From Spirosoma telluris (GTDB lineage Bacteria > Bacteroidota > Bacteroidia > Cytophagales > Spirosomataceae): a DNA stretch of 64,000 nucleotides. Of this stretch, positions 10,207 to 19,607 are shown piece by piece. The position numbers and the translations under genes were made by a program. The DNA lies in assembly GCA_003259005.1 (NCBI GenBank), contig QLII01000001.1, positions 7,927,001 to 7,991,000 on the forward strand. Reading direction: 5' to 3'. Below the pieces are notes generated by a model. The model was not told the origin of the DNA. It worked only from the letters and a program-made list of their open reading frames with translations, and did no database searches. Each line of letters starts with the position of its first letter. Within the stretch, counting starts at the first letter, position 1.

Positions 10207-10214
10207 TATCTTTG
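10207..10214 (+). promoter_or_regulatory. Candidate -7 element for the TonB-type receptor at 10235
   Basis: TATCTTTG matches TAnnTTTG and lies 20 bp upstream of the ATG at 10235. A TTTG at 10186-10189 gives a spacing of 17 bp and could be the -33 element. Confidence 0.55.
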
Positions 10215-10234
10215 CCTGATCAAACAGGTTATAC

Positions 10235-12633
10235 ATGATTGCTTTCCGTGCCTTTTGTTGGGGATTTGTACTTATTGCTATTTTTCAGGCTTCTCTTTTT
10301 GCTCAATCCGGTTCGATTCAGATACGTTTACAGGAAGCTAACCAGCACGCTGTTATAGGCGCTACGCTACAACTGGCTGATCGGGCCGATACAACCCGTA
10401 AGCTATATGCCTTGAGTGACACAGCGGGAAGCGCTACTTTTTCTATACAAATTGGGCACTCCTATCGTGTATTGGCGACTTCGGTTGGGTATAAACCCGT
10501 TCGGAAGGAGCCGCTTGTTGCCAGCCAGTCTATCGTGACGCTGGTGATGACGCCCGATAATGTGCAGTTGCAGGCCGTTTCGGTAACGGCTGCCAAAGCA
10601 CTCGTCAGGCAGGAGGACGATAAGACGATTGTTGATCCCGAGCCGATTGCAGCCACCAGTACAAGCGCCTATGAGTTACTCGAAAAAACGCCGGGTTTGT
10701 TCCTGGACCCCGACGGAAATGTTTACCTGAGCAGTACGACGCCAGCCACGATTTACATTAATGGGCGAGAGCAAAAAATGAGCGCAGCTGACATTGCCTC
10801 GATCCTGAAAAGTTTACCACCCAACAGTATTGCCCGGATGGAAATCCTTCGAACGCCATCGGCACGCTATGATGCCAGCAGCAGTGGGGGTATTGTTAAT
10901 ATTGTACTGAAAAAAGGCATCAACCTTGGCCTGACAGGTTCGGCCAACGCGGGTTTTAATCAGGGGCGCTTTGGCAATCAGTTTGTTGGGGTTAATCTCA
11001 ATAACAGTCAGGGAAAACGCTCCGCCTACCTAAATCTGAATTACACGCGCCGGAACTCATACGAGCAAGTTCAGACAAATCGGACCTTTTCGCCAGATTC
11101 CATTTTACGGCAGAATGCCTACACAACCTATCCTGCTCAGGTTTTCTATACAGGTTATGGCCTGGGTTTTGAACTTTCCCGCAAATGGGACCTGAATCTG
11201 GATGGTCGTTTTTCCTGGAATGAGTCATCGTCGTCGGCCAGTAACAGCAATCAGATCAGTCAGCTTAGTACGGGCCGCTTAGCGTCTGACAACCTGAATC
11301 TGACAGATGGTAGTAATCGAATGGTATCAATCAGCCAGGGCGCTAACCTGAAATACAAAATCGACACCCTTGGCTCGGAATTAATTACGGATGTATCCTA
11401 TAATTTCACGGGCAATCGGGGGATCAGGTTTTTTCGACCCAATACCGCCAGCCAGAGGGAATCAGCACGCTTGGCGATGGTAATTTTGACTCACAACGGC
11501 ACCTGGTAGCCGCTCAATCAGACTTAAAATACAAGCTGACGAAAAGCATTACGATTGAGACCGGCATAAAGCTCACCTGGCAACGTTTCACCAGCCAGCA
11601 GAATTACTTTAATCAGGTTGCTAATCAGCGGCTTCCCAATGTCGGACGGACAAATGCATTCGATTATTGGGAGAATATCAATTCTGGATACGCACAGGTG
11701 TCAAAGACGTTTGGTTTGTTTCTATTGAAAGGTGGCTTGAGAGTGGAAAACACGAATATGGACGGGCATCAGCGGGTACCAACCGATACGTCATTCAAGA
11801 TTAACCGGACAGATCTGTTTCCGTATGTTTATTTGAGTCGTCGGGTAGCGAAGATTGCTGGTTACGAATTGCGAAGTTATCTGGTGTATCGACGCTCGAT
11901 CACGCGTCCAGCCTATGATTACCTCAATCCGGCTGCTCGTTATGTCGATCAGTACTTATATGATCGGGGCAATCCAGCGTTGCGTCCACAGTTCACCGAA
12001 AATTATGAAGTGAATATTAGCGTTGAAGATAGGCCTCTGTTTGCCATCGGTCAGAATAATACGCGGGATATTTTCACCAATGTAGTCTATCAAGACCCGA
12101 CTAACCGCAGCCTCGCTTACCGTACCTACGATAATCTGGGTACCAATAAGGAAACATACTTTCGGGTACTGGCCGGAATTCCACCCATCAAACGCTATTT
12201 TTTTGTGGTAGGTGCTCAGTATAACCACAATCAGTATTCAGGCATTTACGAAAACAAGCCTTTGAATTTCTCGCGTGGTAGCTGGTCATTTTTTACCTAT
12301 CACTCTTTGAAAATAGATCCTCGTTCTACGTTAACACTCAATGGATTTATCCGAACGAGAGGTCAGCTTCAATTTTATGAATTGAGCAATTTCGGTGGCC
12401 TGAATCTGAGTCTGAATCGAAAATTCATGCAGGATAAACTGATGGTGACCCTCACAGCCAACGACGTGTTCTTTACCAACTTTTACGAGTTCACGCTGCA
12501 ACAGGGAAGCGTATCAGCCACGGGTTTACGTCGGAATGACACCCGCCGATTTGGACTGACAGTACGGTATAACTTCGGTATCCGGAAGAAGGAAGAACGG
12601 GTGAATATGTTCAATATCGAGCCTCAGAATTAA
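10235..12633 (+). CDS. TonB-dependent receptor with outer-membrane beta-barrel domain
   Basis: Restored length is 799 residues. A signal peptide (to about residue 23, SLFAQ) precedes a carboxypeptidase-regulatory-like domain (residues 24-120). A plug follows with DDKTIVDPEPIA, TPATIYINGREQKM and MEILRTPSARYDASSSGGIVN, typical of OMP_b-brl_3 proteins. The barrel continues to the C-terminus. The frame breaks at GGG 11457-11459; adding one G gives ISTLGDGNFDSQRHLVAAQS and joins both halves. It has no SusD partner, so it is probably a single-component importer of unknown substrate. Confidence 0.85.
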
Positions 12634-12664
12634 TGTAGTGCCGACCGTCCCGGTCGGCACTACA
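12634..12664. terminator. GC-rich hairpin between convergent genes
   Basis: Arms 12634-12647 and 12651-12664 are perfectly complementary (14/14) with a 3-nt loop. It lies just past the receptor stop and about 10 bp from the end of the convergent TPR gene. It lacks a T-tract, so it may be a terminator or RNA-stabilising hairpin rather than a classic intrinsic terminator. Confidence 0.55.
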
Positions 12665-12673
12665 GGAACAACG

Positions 12674-13228
12674 CTATTTCCGCTGGTAGACTGGCCGTGT
12701 AAATGGCGGCTGGAGGAGGATGTGAAACGAGTTTTCGTCGCCAAGGGAAATGGCGCGTCGGAGATCGTTTTCAGCTTGAGGAAGTTGCCGAAGTTGAATC
12801 CGGGCTAATGCCCGCCAGCGATAGGCATCAGGCTCTTCATCCCGGTAATGCCAGACAGCCTTGTCAAACTCCCGAAATGCCTGCTGAAATTCGTTGGTAT
12901 AATACAGCGCAATGCCACGATCTAGGTAGCATTCCGCTAATGTATTATCGCGGCTAATGGCTTCGGTGAGATCGTAAATAGCCGAGTAGTAATTCTCCTG
13001 GATAAGCTGGCATTTACCCCGATAAGCGTAAGCAACTGCTGATTTAGGATATTGCTGAACGGCATCATCAAAATACGGGTAGGCTTCGGCAACGTTTCGG
13101 TTTTGAACGAGTTCTATTCCTTTTCTGAACCGTTTTCGATCTTTATCAGATGCGGTATCATGGTCTACCGTGAAGTACCGGATAGTCAGATAAATGCCAA
13201 AAAGTAGACTTAGCCCTACAACTTCCAT
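12674..13228 (-). CDS. TPR-repeat protein with N-terminal membrane helix
   Basis: The 184-residue product starts with a membrane segment (MEVVGLSLLFGIYLTIRYF) followed by about four tetratricopeptide units, for example VAYAYRGKCQLIQENYYSAIYDLTEAIS and AECYLDRGIALYYTNEFQQAFREFDKAV. It is probably a membrane-anchored scaffold facing the cytoplasm or periplasm. No partner is evident. It converges on the preceding receptor gene. Confidence 0.75.
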   Translation of the reverse strand: MEVVGLSLLFGIYLTIRYFTVDHDTASDKDRKRFRKGIELVQNRNVAEAYPYFDDAVQQYPKSAVAYAYRGKCQLIQENYYSAIYDLTEAISRDNTLAECYLDRGIALYYTNEFQQAFREFDKAVWHYRDEEPDAYRWRALARIQLRQLPQAENDLRRAISLGDENSFHILLQPPFTRPVYQRK

Positions 13229-13295
13229 ATATCAGTCTGGTTTTTCCTACCCTTGCGAATTTAAGCGTTTTGGGCTGGTTGAACAAGCATTAAAC

Positions 13296-13646
13296 TCAGA
13301 TTAACCCTAGTTGAAGGGCCTTAGGTAAACTTTTTTTAATCAGCTCATACGAATGGTCGATCCACTCCTGAAGCTCCGACGTACGAACACGCCCATCAAT
13401 CGTAATCGTATTCCAATGGGTCTTGTTCATGTGGTAACCGGGTGTTACAGCAGGATGTTCGTCTCGTAACTGAACCGCTCGTTCCGGATCACATTTGAGG
13501 TTGATCGTCGTCGGCTGGCTTTCGGTCGCCAATAGGGCAAACATCTTGCCGCCTACCTTAAATACCAGGGTATCCCCACCGAAGGGAAATGATTCTGTAA
13601 CGCCTGGTTTGGCAATACAGTAATCGCGTATCGTTTCGGTATTCAT
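13296..13646 (-). CDS. MmcQ/YjbR family protein
   Basis: This 116-residue protein has the family signature: MNTETIRDYCIAKPGVTESFPFG at the N-terminus, LVFKVGGKMFALL, INLKCDPERAVQLRDE and TPGYHMNKTHWNTI near the C-terminus. YjbR-type proteins have a CyaY-like fold and may bind DNA; the cellular role is unsettled. Its start overlaps the stop of the upstream small membrane protein by 4 bp (ATGA), so the two are likely co-translated. Confidence 0.88.
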   Translation of the reverse strand: MNTETIRDYCIAKPGVTESFPFGGDTLVFKVGGKMFALLATESQPTTINLKCDPERAVQLRDEHPAVTPGYHMNKTHWNTITIDGRVRTSELQEWIDHSYELIKKSLPKALQLGLI

Positions 13647-13831
13647 CTTACGCAGTGGCGAACGCTATAGACAATGATCGCAAACAGAAACATGATAATC
13701 GAAATCCGGTTAATGCCGTGCATCATGCGGAGGTTTACGCTGGTTGGGTTATTGGGGTCAGGCTTGCGAAATACGCGTATGAAATAGGCGAACACAGGCC
13801 CAATCTTGAGGTAATCGATGAATTTGTTCAC
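13643..13831 (-). CDS. Small single-helix membrane protein (DUF6728-like)
   Basis: This 62-residue protein has the motif FRKPDPNNPTSVNLRMMHGINRISI followed by one membrane helix (IIMFLFAIIVYSV). The pattern is recalled from short Bacteroidota proteins grouped as DUF6728. No biochemical role is known. It overlaps the MmcQ/YjbR gene by 4 bp. Confidence 0.65.
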   Translation of the reverse strand: MNKFIDYLKIGPVFAYFIRVFRKPDPNNPTSVNLRMMHGINRISIIMFLFAIIVYSVRHCVR

Positions 13832-13848
13832 AGTAGATTAATGAATAA

Positions 13849-13960
13849 TGTATAATGGGAAATGAATAATGGTTGCTCGTATGAATGCCTAATAACAACC
13901 GACTAAACTCCGCTATTGAAATAGTTATTATTCATTCAACATTATCCATTATTCATTGAC
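13849..13960. repeat. AATAATG-word imperfect hairpin between ispG and the small membrane gene
   Basis: The left side repeats words such as aataatg and ataatggga; the right side is their complement (cattattcattc, attatccattattcatt), with a unique central loop. The arms are only partly complementary. It fills the space between the ispG stop and the next gene. Confidence 0.6.
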
Positions 13961-15963
13961 TAAGCTTGGTTCAATCCAGCGGTCGTCTTCGCGAATCAGT
14001 TCGATCAATTCGTCAACGGCACGATCGGCAGGAACCGATTTTTTAATCACTTGTTGCCCCCGATACAGGGCAATTTTGTCACGACCAATACCCACATAGC
14101 CATAATCGGCATCGGCCATTTCGCCAGGGCCATTGACAATACAGCCCATAATGCCAATTTTAACCCCTTTCAGGTGATCGGTGCGTTGACGAATGTGGGC
14201 AGTTGTTTCCTGCAAATCGAACAAGGTTCGACCACAAGAGGGACAGGATATATATTCGGTTTTGGTAATGCGTGTTCGGGCCGCCTGTAAAATGCCAAAC
14301 GATAAACTGTTGAGGTTTTTTAAGGTACTGGCTTCGGATTGCCCTGTTGCGGATAAGAGAATGCCATCCCCTAACCCATCAATCAGTAAACCACCTACAT
14401 CGGTAGCTGCATAGAGAGGAACATCGTCAGTCGGTATGTTTCCATAATTACGTTGAACCGCAACGGGCGTTGTTAAACCCTGATTAATGAGTTCGACAAA
14501 CAACCTCCGCAATTCAGGCATGGCATGCGCATTATCAGTTTTGATAAGCAACACAACGGTGCGATCATTGCGAATGGTAGTAAGCAGCTCATTGGAAAGT
14601 TCTGGCAGTGCTAGCTGAACAAAGTTCAATCGTTCGTGCAGCAATCCTTTCTCTAAATGGCTTTGTAAATACGTATGGGCAGTCAATAGGGGAAACGAGC
14701 TGGCTTTGTCTAAAACGGTTCTCCAGACGGCGTAATCCAGAATTTGTTTCAGGCCATTGGGTAGCATAAACTGCGCCGGATGCACCCCTGTATATATATA
14801 GTCGGCACCCAGATCGTTCATGCGCCACTTATCCGGTTCGGGCAGATAAAAATGCCCGATTGGATGGAGAACACTATGTTCCGTAACGGGTGTCTGACTA
14901 AAATCGGCAATTACGCGCGGTACGTTCTGACCTCCGAAATTAGCAACTTCGTGGGTAGTCCGGCGCGAGTACTGAAATGGATTAATAGGGTATGATTTTA
15001 CCGCGGGCATAGCCTTACTTTCGGTCGCCCGATTGGTGTAACGGTCAATCAACGCCTGAGCAACAGGCGCTTCGCGTTCTGGTTCTTCCGTCAACGACAC
15101 GCGTACAGTATCACCAATGCCATCTTCTAGTAGCGTACCGATGCCTAGCGCCGATTTGATGCGCCCATCTTCGGCTTCGCCCGCTTCGGTTACGCCGAGG
15201 TGCAATGGGTAGGGTTTTAGTCCTTCTTCGTCCAGCCGTTGTACCAGTAACCGATAGGCCTGAACCATCACCTGTGGATTGCTCGACTTCATGGAGAGAA
15301 CAATATTATAGTAGTTCTCATCCTCACAAATTCGTAGGAACTCCAGTGCCGACTCCACCATACCAACGGGCGTGTCGCCATAGCGACTCAGAATCCTGTC
15401 GGAGAGGGAGCCATGATTCGTGCCAATACGCATGGCCGTACCATATTCTTTACAGATACGAACCAAGGGTAGAAATTTCGCCCGAATCCGCTCTAGCTCA
15501 GCAGCATAGGCGTCATCGGTATAATCAATAAATTCAAAGCGTTTGCGGTCGGCGTAATTGCCAGGATTGATGCGGACTTTCTCTACGATCCGGGCCGCCA
15601 GTTCAGCCGCGTTAGGTGTAAAGTGAATATCGGCAACCAAGGGGGTAGTATAGCCACGAGCCCGTAATTCCTTACGAATATTTTCCAGGTTCTGGGCCTC
15701 CTTCACACTCGGCGCCGTAATGCGTACATACTCGCAACCAGCCTCAATCATCCGGATACTCTGCTCCACCGAACCAGCCGTATCCATCGTATCTATGGTT
15801 GTCATTGACTGTACCCGGATTGGATAATCAGAGCCTAAGGGTACATCGCCAATGTTGACCGTTATGGTTTTCCGACGAATATACTGCGTAAGCGAGGGGT
15901 ATAGAGAACGGGCGAATCAACCGTTGCGGCTGATGAAGTAGGAGAAAGCAGCGAATCGAGCAT
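13949..15963 (-). CDS. ispG: 4-hydroxy-3-methylbut-2-enyl diphosphate synthase IspG (long form)
   Basis: IspG makes HMBPP from MEcPP in the non-mevalonate isoprenoid pathway, using a [4Fe-4S] cluster. The restored 671-residue protein is the long Bacteroidota/plant-like form with an inserted middle domain. Landmarks are the TIM-barrel start VNIGDVPLGSDYPIRVQS, VRITAPSVKEAQ, and the cluster Cys residues in YISCPSCGRT and IGIMGCIVNGPGE. The frame breaks at GGGG 15896-15899; adding one base extends the gene to the ATG at 15963-15961 (MLDSLLSPTSSAATVDSP). Because the gene is normally essential, the break is almost certainly a sequence error. Confidence 0.93.
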
Positions 15964-15992
15964 ACAGATGGCGGCAGGGCCGTTTGACGGAA

Positions 15993-16000
15993 CAAAGGTA
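15993..16000 (-). promoter_or_regulatory. Candidate -7 element for ispG
   Basis: The minus strand reads TACCTTTG (TAnnTTTG), 29 bp upstream of the restored ispG start at 15963. This supports both the promoter call and the upstream start. The remaining divergent gap to 16244 shows no gene. Confidence 0.55.
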
Positions 16001-16244
16001 CGGAAAAAGCAGCTTTCCGGTTTTCGATCTGTTCAATTGGCAAACGTAGGGGTGAGCGTAAATGTTCGCTTGTGACATTGATTATCGACATTCAAAACAG
16101 GACTGGTAGTGAGTTCGTTAACTCAAATTTAGCAAACAAAAGCAGGAATAAGTTGTTGAGTTACCAACATGCCGTGCTAGTGGCCAATCAACCAGGACGG
16201 TACAGCAACATGATCGTACAACCTATTACTAACTCAACTACGTT

Positions 16245-16616
16245 ATGAAAATCAAACTACTGGGTGCTTTTGCACTCGCTATGATGCTTACTGTTGGTGC
16301 CTACGCGCAGGATACTACAGCGATGAGTAAGAAAGAAATTCGGAAGCAGGAAAAGGCTGAACGAAAAGCCCGCTTAAAAGAGGACCTTAAAAATACGGGT
16401 AGAGCTGCCGGGGAGACAGCCAAGGAAGTAGGTCAGGGGGTTAAGAGCAAAGCAAAAGCAGCTGGAGCAGCGATTGACACAACCGCTCAGAAAGTTGAGC
16501 AATCGGTTAGTAAGGGATATGATAAAGTAGATAATGCGATTATGGCAGAACGCGAAAAACAAAAAGCCAAGCGAGATTCAGTGAAGAATGAAAAAGCGAG
16601 AAGGGATTCGCTCTAG
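16245..16616 (+). CDS. Small secreted Lys/Ala-rich coiled protein
   Basis: The 123-residue product has a signal peptide (MKIKLLGAFALAMMLTVGAYAQ) and a charged helical body: KKEIRKQEKAERKARLKED, then a section like late-embryogenesis or YtxH-type repeats (GRAAGETAKEVGQGVKSKAKAAG). It probably forms an amphipathic helix or coiled coil in the periplasm. It is monocistronic, with a hairpin terminator 32 bp downstream. Function is unknown. Confidence 0.65.
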   Translation: MKIKLLGAFALAMMLTVGAYAQDTTAMSKKEIRKQEKAERKARLKEDLKNTGRAAGETAKEVGQGVKSKAKAAGAAIDTTAQKVEQSVSKGYDKVDNAIMAEREKQKAKRDSVKNEKARRDSL

Positions 16617-16647
16617 CAATATAAAGTAACATCAGTTTTGAATTACT

Positions 16648-16690
16648 ACAACTTCCAGAAAGTTTATAACTTTCTGGAAGTTGTTTTTTA
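16648..16690 (+). terminator. Intrinsic terminator after the small secreted protein
   Basis: A 15-bp perfect stem (16648-16662 with 16670-16684) with a 7-nt loop is followed by a T-rich run (gttttttag). Confidence 0.85.
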
Positions 16691-16692
16691 GG

Positions 16693-16868
16693 CTAGTACT
16701 TTACCAAAATAGATTCTTTTGTTTCTATAGATTCTTTTAGGTCTACTATATTGAAAATCAATAGCATAAGAAGCTAAAGTATCAATAGAATCTAACGCGC
16801 GGGCGTCGGACACGGTCCGCCGTTGCGGGCCGATGCCGCCCCGAGAATCCAAATTGGAAGAGTAGTAG
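16693..16868. repeat. GATTCT/AGAATC hairpin-family element, long copy
   Basis: It starts ctagtactttaccaaaatag and ends in complementary-type sequence aattggaagagtagtag. The last about 45 bp, including cgggccgatgccgccccgag, are almost identical to the end of the copy at 28068-28142, but this copy carries about 100 bp of extra interior. Terminal arms are imperfect inverted repeats. It lies between an upstream gene and the converging acyltransferase. Confidence 0.7.
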
Positions 16869-16872
16869 GTAC

Positions 16873-17745
16873 CTACGTTAACTTAGCTCCAACTTTGGCG
16901 TATTTTCCGCGCCAGTGTTTCCAGCGCTTATGCGACCAGAGCCAGTCGGAGGGATGTTTGCAGATACTTTTTTCCAGTTTATCCCTGTACGATTCCAAAA
17001 TAGCTCCCTGTGGCAGGTTTGTGTAAGGAGGCTCGGCAATGAGCTTGAAGGTGCCTTCGTAGTAGCCCCGGCGTACCCGAATCAACTCCAGAAAAAATAC
17101 GGGTAAATTGCGACTCCGTGCCAGACGTTCGGTGCCAGGGTAAAATGGCGTATCCCGATGCAAAAAATCCATCCAGTACCCCTGTTCCGGTACATCCGGG
17201 ACCTGATCGGCCACGAGGGCTATCACGCGCGGAATGTCTTTACGGACGACCATCTGGCGAGGCAGTAGATTCATGGGCGTTGGTACCGCCCCGTGACTGG
17301 CGCGAACATCCTGCATTATTTTCTCCATGCTCGGGTTAGTCAGCGGTTTATAGACACTATCAACCGGTATGCCAATAATGACTGCCGCCGACGGAACCCA
17401 CTCCCAATTGCACTGGTGCGAGCCGGTACAGATCACCGTTTGTCCAACGTCTAAAAAATCCTTTATCAACTCAGGATTCAGGTATCGAAACCGCTTCTGT
17501 AACTCGCAGGGGGATATGTCAGATAGCTTGATGGTTTCAACGAGAATGTCAGTCAGGTTACGATAAAAATCGTTGGCAATCAGACGAATTTCAGCGGGAG
17601 ACTTTTCAGGGAAAGATAGACGTAGGTTTTCCAGAACCACTTGCTGCCGGTAACGAACTATATAGACAATAACAAAGTATAACACATCCGAAATGCCATA
17701 TAGAATACTGAATGGCAAACGGGATAAAAGTCGAAAAAAGATCAT
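16873..17745 (-). CDS. LpxL/HtrB-like lysophospholipid/lipid A acyltransferase (copy 1)
   Basis: The 290-residue protein begins with a membrane-associated segment (MIFFRLLSRLPFSILYGISDVLYFVIVYIV). It has the acyltransferase motif HQCNWEW (HX4E), then GIPVDSVYKPLTNP and the C-terminal WLWSHKRWK. LpxL-type enzymes add secondary acyl chains to lipid A at the inner membrane. A near-identical paralogue follows at 17897-18768. A near-consensus -7 box (minus-strand TATCTTTA, 17764-17771) lies upstream. Confidence 0.87.
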   Translation of the reverse strand: MIFFRLLSRLPFSILYGISDVLYFVIVYIVRYRQQVVLENLRLSFPEKSPAEIRLIANDFYRNLTDILVETIKLSDISPCELQKRFRYLNPELIKDFLDVGQTVICTGSHQCNWEWVPSAAVIIGIPVDSVYKPLTNPSMEKIMQDVRASHGAVPTPMNLLPRQMVVRKDIPRVIALVADQVPDVPEQGYWMDFLHRDTPFYPGTERLARSRNLPVFFLELIRVRRGYYEGTFKLIAEPPYTNLPQGAILESYRDKLEKSICKHPSDWLWSHKRWKHWRGKYAKVGAKLT

Positions 17746-17896
17746 CTAGGCGTACAATACGGATAAAGATACATATCATTGACTGGCCTAAATGTAAAAA
17801 ATACTAAATTAGTTAGCAAAAATCATATTGTTATTCTGAGAAACAGCGTGCTTTCTACCAGAATAAGTACATAAAATGGATAGACTTGGTGAGGGC

Positions 17897-18768
17897 TTAT
17901 GCTAATTTCGCGCTCACTTTTGCATATTTTTCCCGCCAGTGTTTCCAGCGTTTGTGCGACCAAAGCCAGTCGGAGGGGTGGTTTTTTATCGTAGCTTCAA
18001 TCCGGTCACGATAGCGTTCTAAGATTGTACCCGGCGGCAAATCTGTATACGGTGGTTCTGCCAGTAGCTGAATCGACACTTCGTAAAAGCCCCGGCGCAC
18101 ACGTACCGGCTCCATATAAAATACGGGTAGATTGCGGCTACGCGCCAGCCGTTCGGCACCTGGGTAAAAGGGGTGTCGCGGTGTAGAAAATCAGTCCAGT
18201 AGGCTTGCTCAGGAACATCAGGAACCTGATCGGACATAAGACCGATGAGTCGGGGAATATCCTTACGGGCTACCATTTGCCGAGGCAATACATGCATGTC
18301 TGTAGGCACAGCTCCGAAACTGGATCTAATCTGGAACATCAGGTTATTGAAAAATGGATTCGTTAGCGGTTTGTACACACTATCGACGGGAATACCCTTG
18401 AGTACAAAAGAACCTGGAAGCCATTCCCAGTTGCCCTGGTGGGACGTCATCGCAATAGCCGTCTGCCCTGCCTGTATTTGCTGCTGAACTAACTCAACGT
18501 TTATAATTCGAACGTGCCGTTGTAATTCATCCGGGGAAAAGGTGGGTAACTTGAGGGTTTCAACAAATAAATCGGCTAGATTACGGTAAAAACCCTTCAT
18601 AATCAGTCGAATTTCAGCCGGAGATTTCTCGGGGAACGATTGCCTTAAATTATCCAGAATAACACGGCGTCGGTAGCGGATAATCGAGAATAGTAAAACG
18701 TGCAATACATCAGAAATGCCATAAAGTACCTTTAATGGCAAACGGGATAAAAGTCGAAAAAAGATCAT
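17897..18768 (-). CDS. LpxL/HtrB-like acyltransferase (copy 2)
   Basis: Restored length is 290 residues, identical to copy 1. It shares the N-terminus (MIFFRLLSRLPLKVLYGISDVLH), the HX4E motif in SHQGNWEWLPG and the end WLWSHKRWKHWREKYAKVSAKLA. The frame breaks at GGGG 18170-18173; one extra base restores HRDTPFYPGAERLARSRNLP, as in copy 1. The chosen start aligns with copy 1; an in-frame ATG lies 18 bp upstream. The tandem copies suggest a recent duplication with possible acyl-chain or site specialisation. Confidence 0.87.
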
Positions 18769-18890
18769 TTGACTAACGTAGAGCAAACAGAAGTCGAAAC
18801 GGCTGCTGTAGTCAGAAATTAAAAAAATACTAAAACTAGTTGGTGGTATTGAATTTTTGCTTTATTTGTGAACGGATACTTATGTAGTCA

Positions 18891-19544
18891 TTGGAAAAGC
18901 GTTCGTTAGGGTCTGATCCGACCAATTTATTAGTTGAATTACACTATTTGCCCTGTTTAGATTATATGTCGGGGCTAATGCGGTTTGGAGGAGTACAAAT
19001 TGAGGCATACGAGCATTATCAGAAACAAAGTTTTCGAAATCGGTGCTATGTGCTTACAGCTAACAAAGTTGATGCCCTAACAGTGCCCGTACAGCAGGGA
19101 ACGCATCACCAGCCAATTCGTGAACTTCGGATCGCGAATGATCAAAACTGGCGGATGCATCACTGGAGATGCTTACAAGCGGCTTATGGTAAGGCTCCAT
19201 TTTTCGAATACTATGCGCCCTATTTTGAACCGATTTATCAAAAGAACTGGACGTTTTTATTCGATCTGAATGTTGAATTGCTGACAATTTGTCTGAAATT
19301 GCTACAATTGAGGATACCATTGAACCTGACAGAATGGTACGATAAGTCAGCAGCGATCGGTCTATTTGACGCTCGATCGAGGTTGAATCCGGGAAATAGC
19401 CCCGAAACGTATGTATTCCATCAGCCCGTGGTATACCCGCAAAATTTTGGCGTTGATTTTGTACCAAATCTTAGTATTGTAGACCTGTTGTTCTGTCAGG
19501 GACCGTCCGCTTCGGACGTGTTACGGGCTGGCCTTCGGGAGTGA
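18891..19544 (+). CDS. WbqC-like family protein
   Basis: The 217-residue product matches the WbqC-like family (VELHYLPCLDYMSGLMRFGG, QSFRNRCYVLTANKV, LTVPVQQGTHHQPIRELRI, NWRMHHWRCLQAAYGKAPFFEYY). Such proteins occur in surface polysaccharide loci, but their reaction is unknown. The start at 18891 is TTG, so the true start is uncertain. The last residues after FCQGP are encoded by a small GC-rich inverted repeat (gtccgcttcggac) and may be non-native. Confidence 0.8.
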   Translation: MEKRSLGSDPTNLLVELHYLPCLDYMSGLMRFGGVQIEAYEHYQKQSFRNRCYVLTANKVDALTVPVQQGTHHQPIRELRIANDQNWRMHHWRCLQAAYGKAPFFEYYAPYFEPIYQKNWTFLFDLNVELLTICLKLLQLRIPLNLTEWYDKSAAIGLFDARSRLNPGNSPETYVFHQPVVYPQNFGVDFVPNLSIVDLLFCQGPSASDVLRAGLRE

Positions 19545-19607
19545 ACAAATCCTTAAAACTCTTCGTTAGGCCAGTATAGTAGCTTACCTAAGGAGACCCT
19601 AAAACGA

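Noticed and set aside
13949..15963. ispG as a truncated gene or pseudogene
   Set aside because: One added base in GGGG at 15896-15899 restores a full-length normal N-terminus with a promoter upstream.
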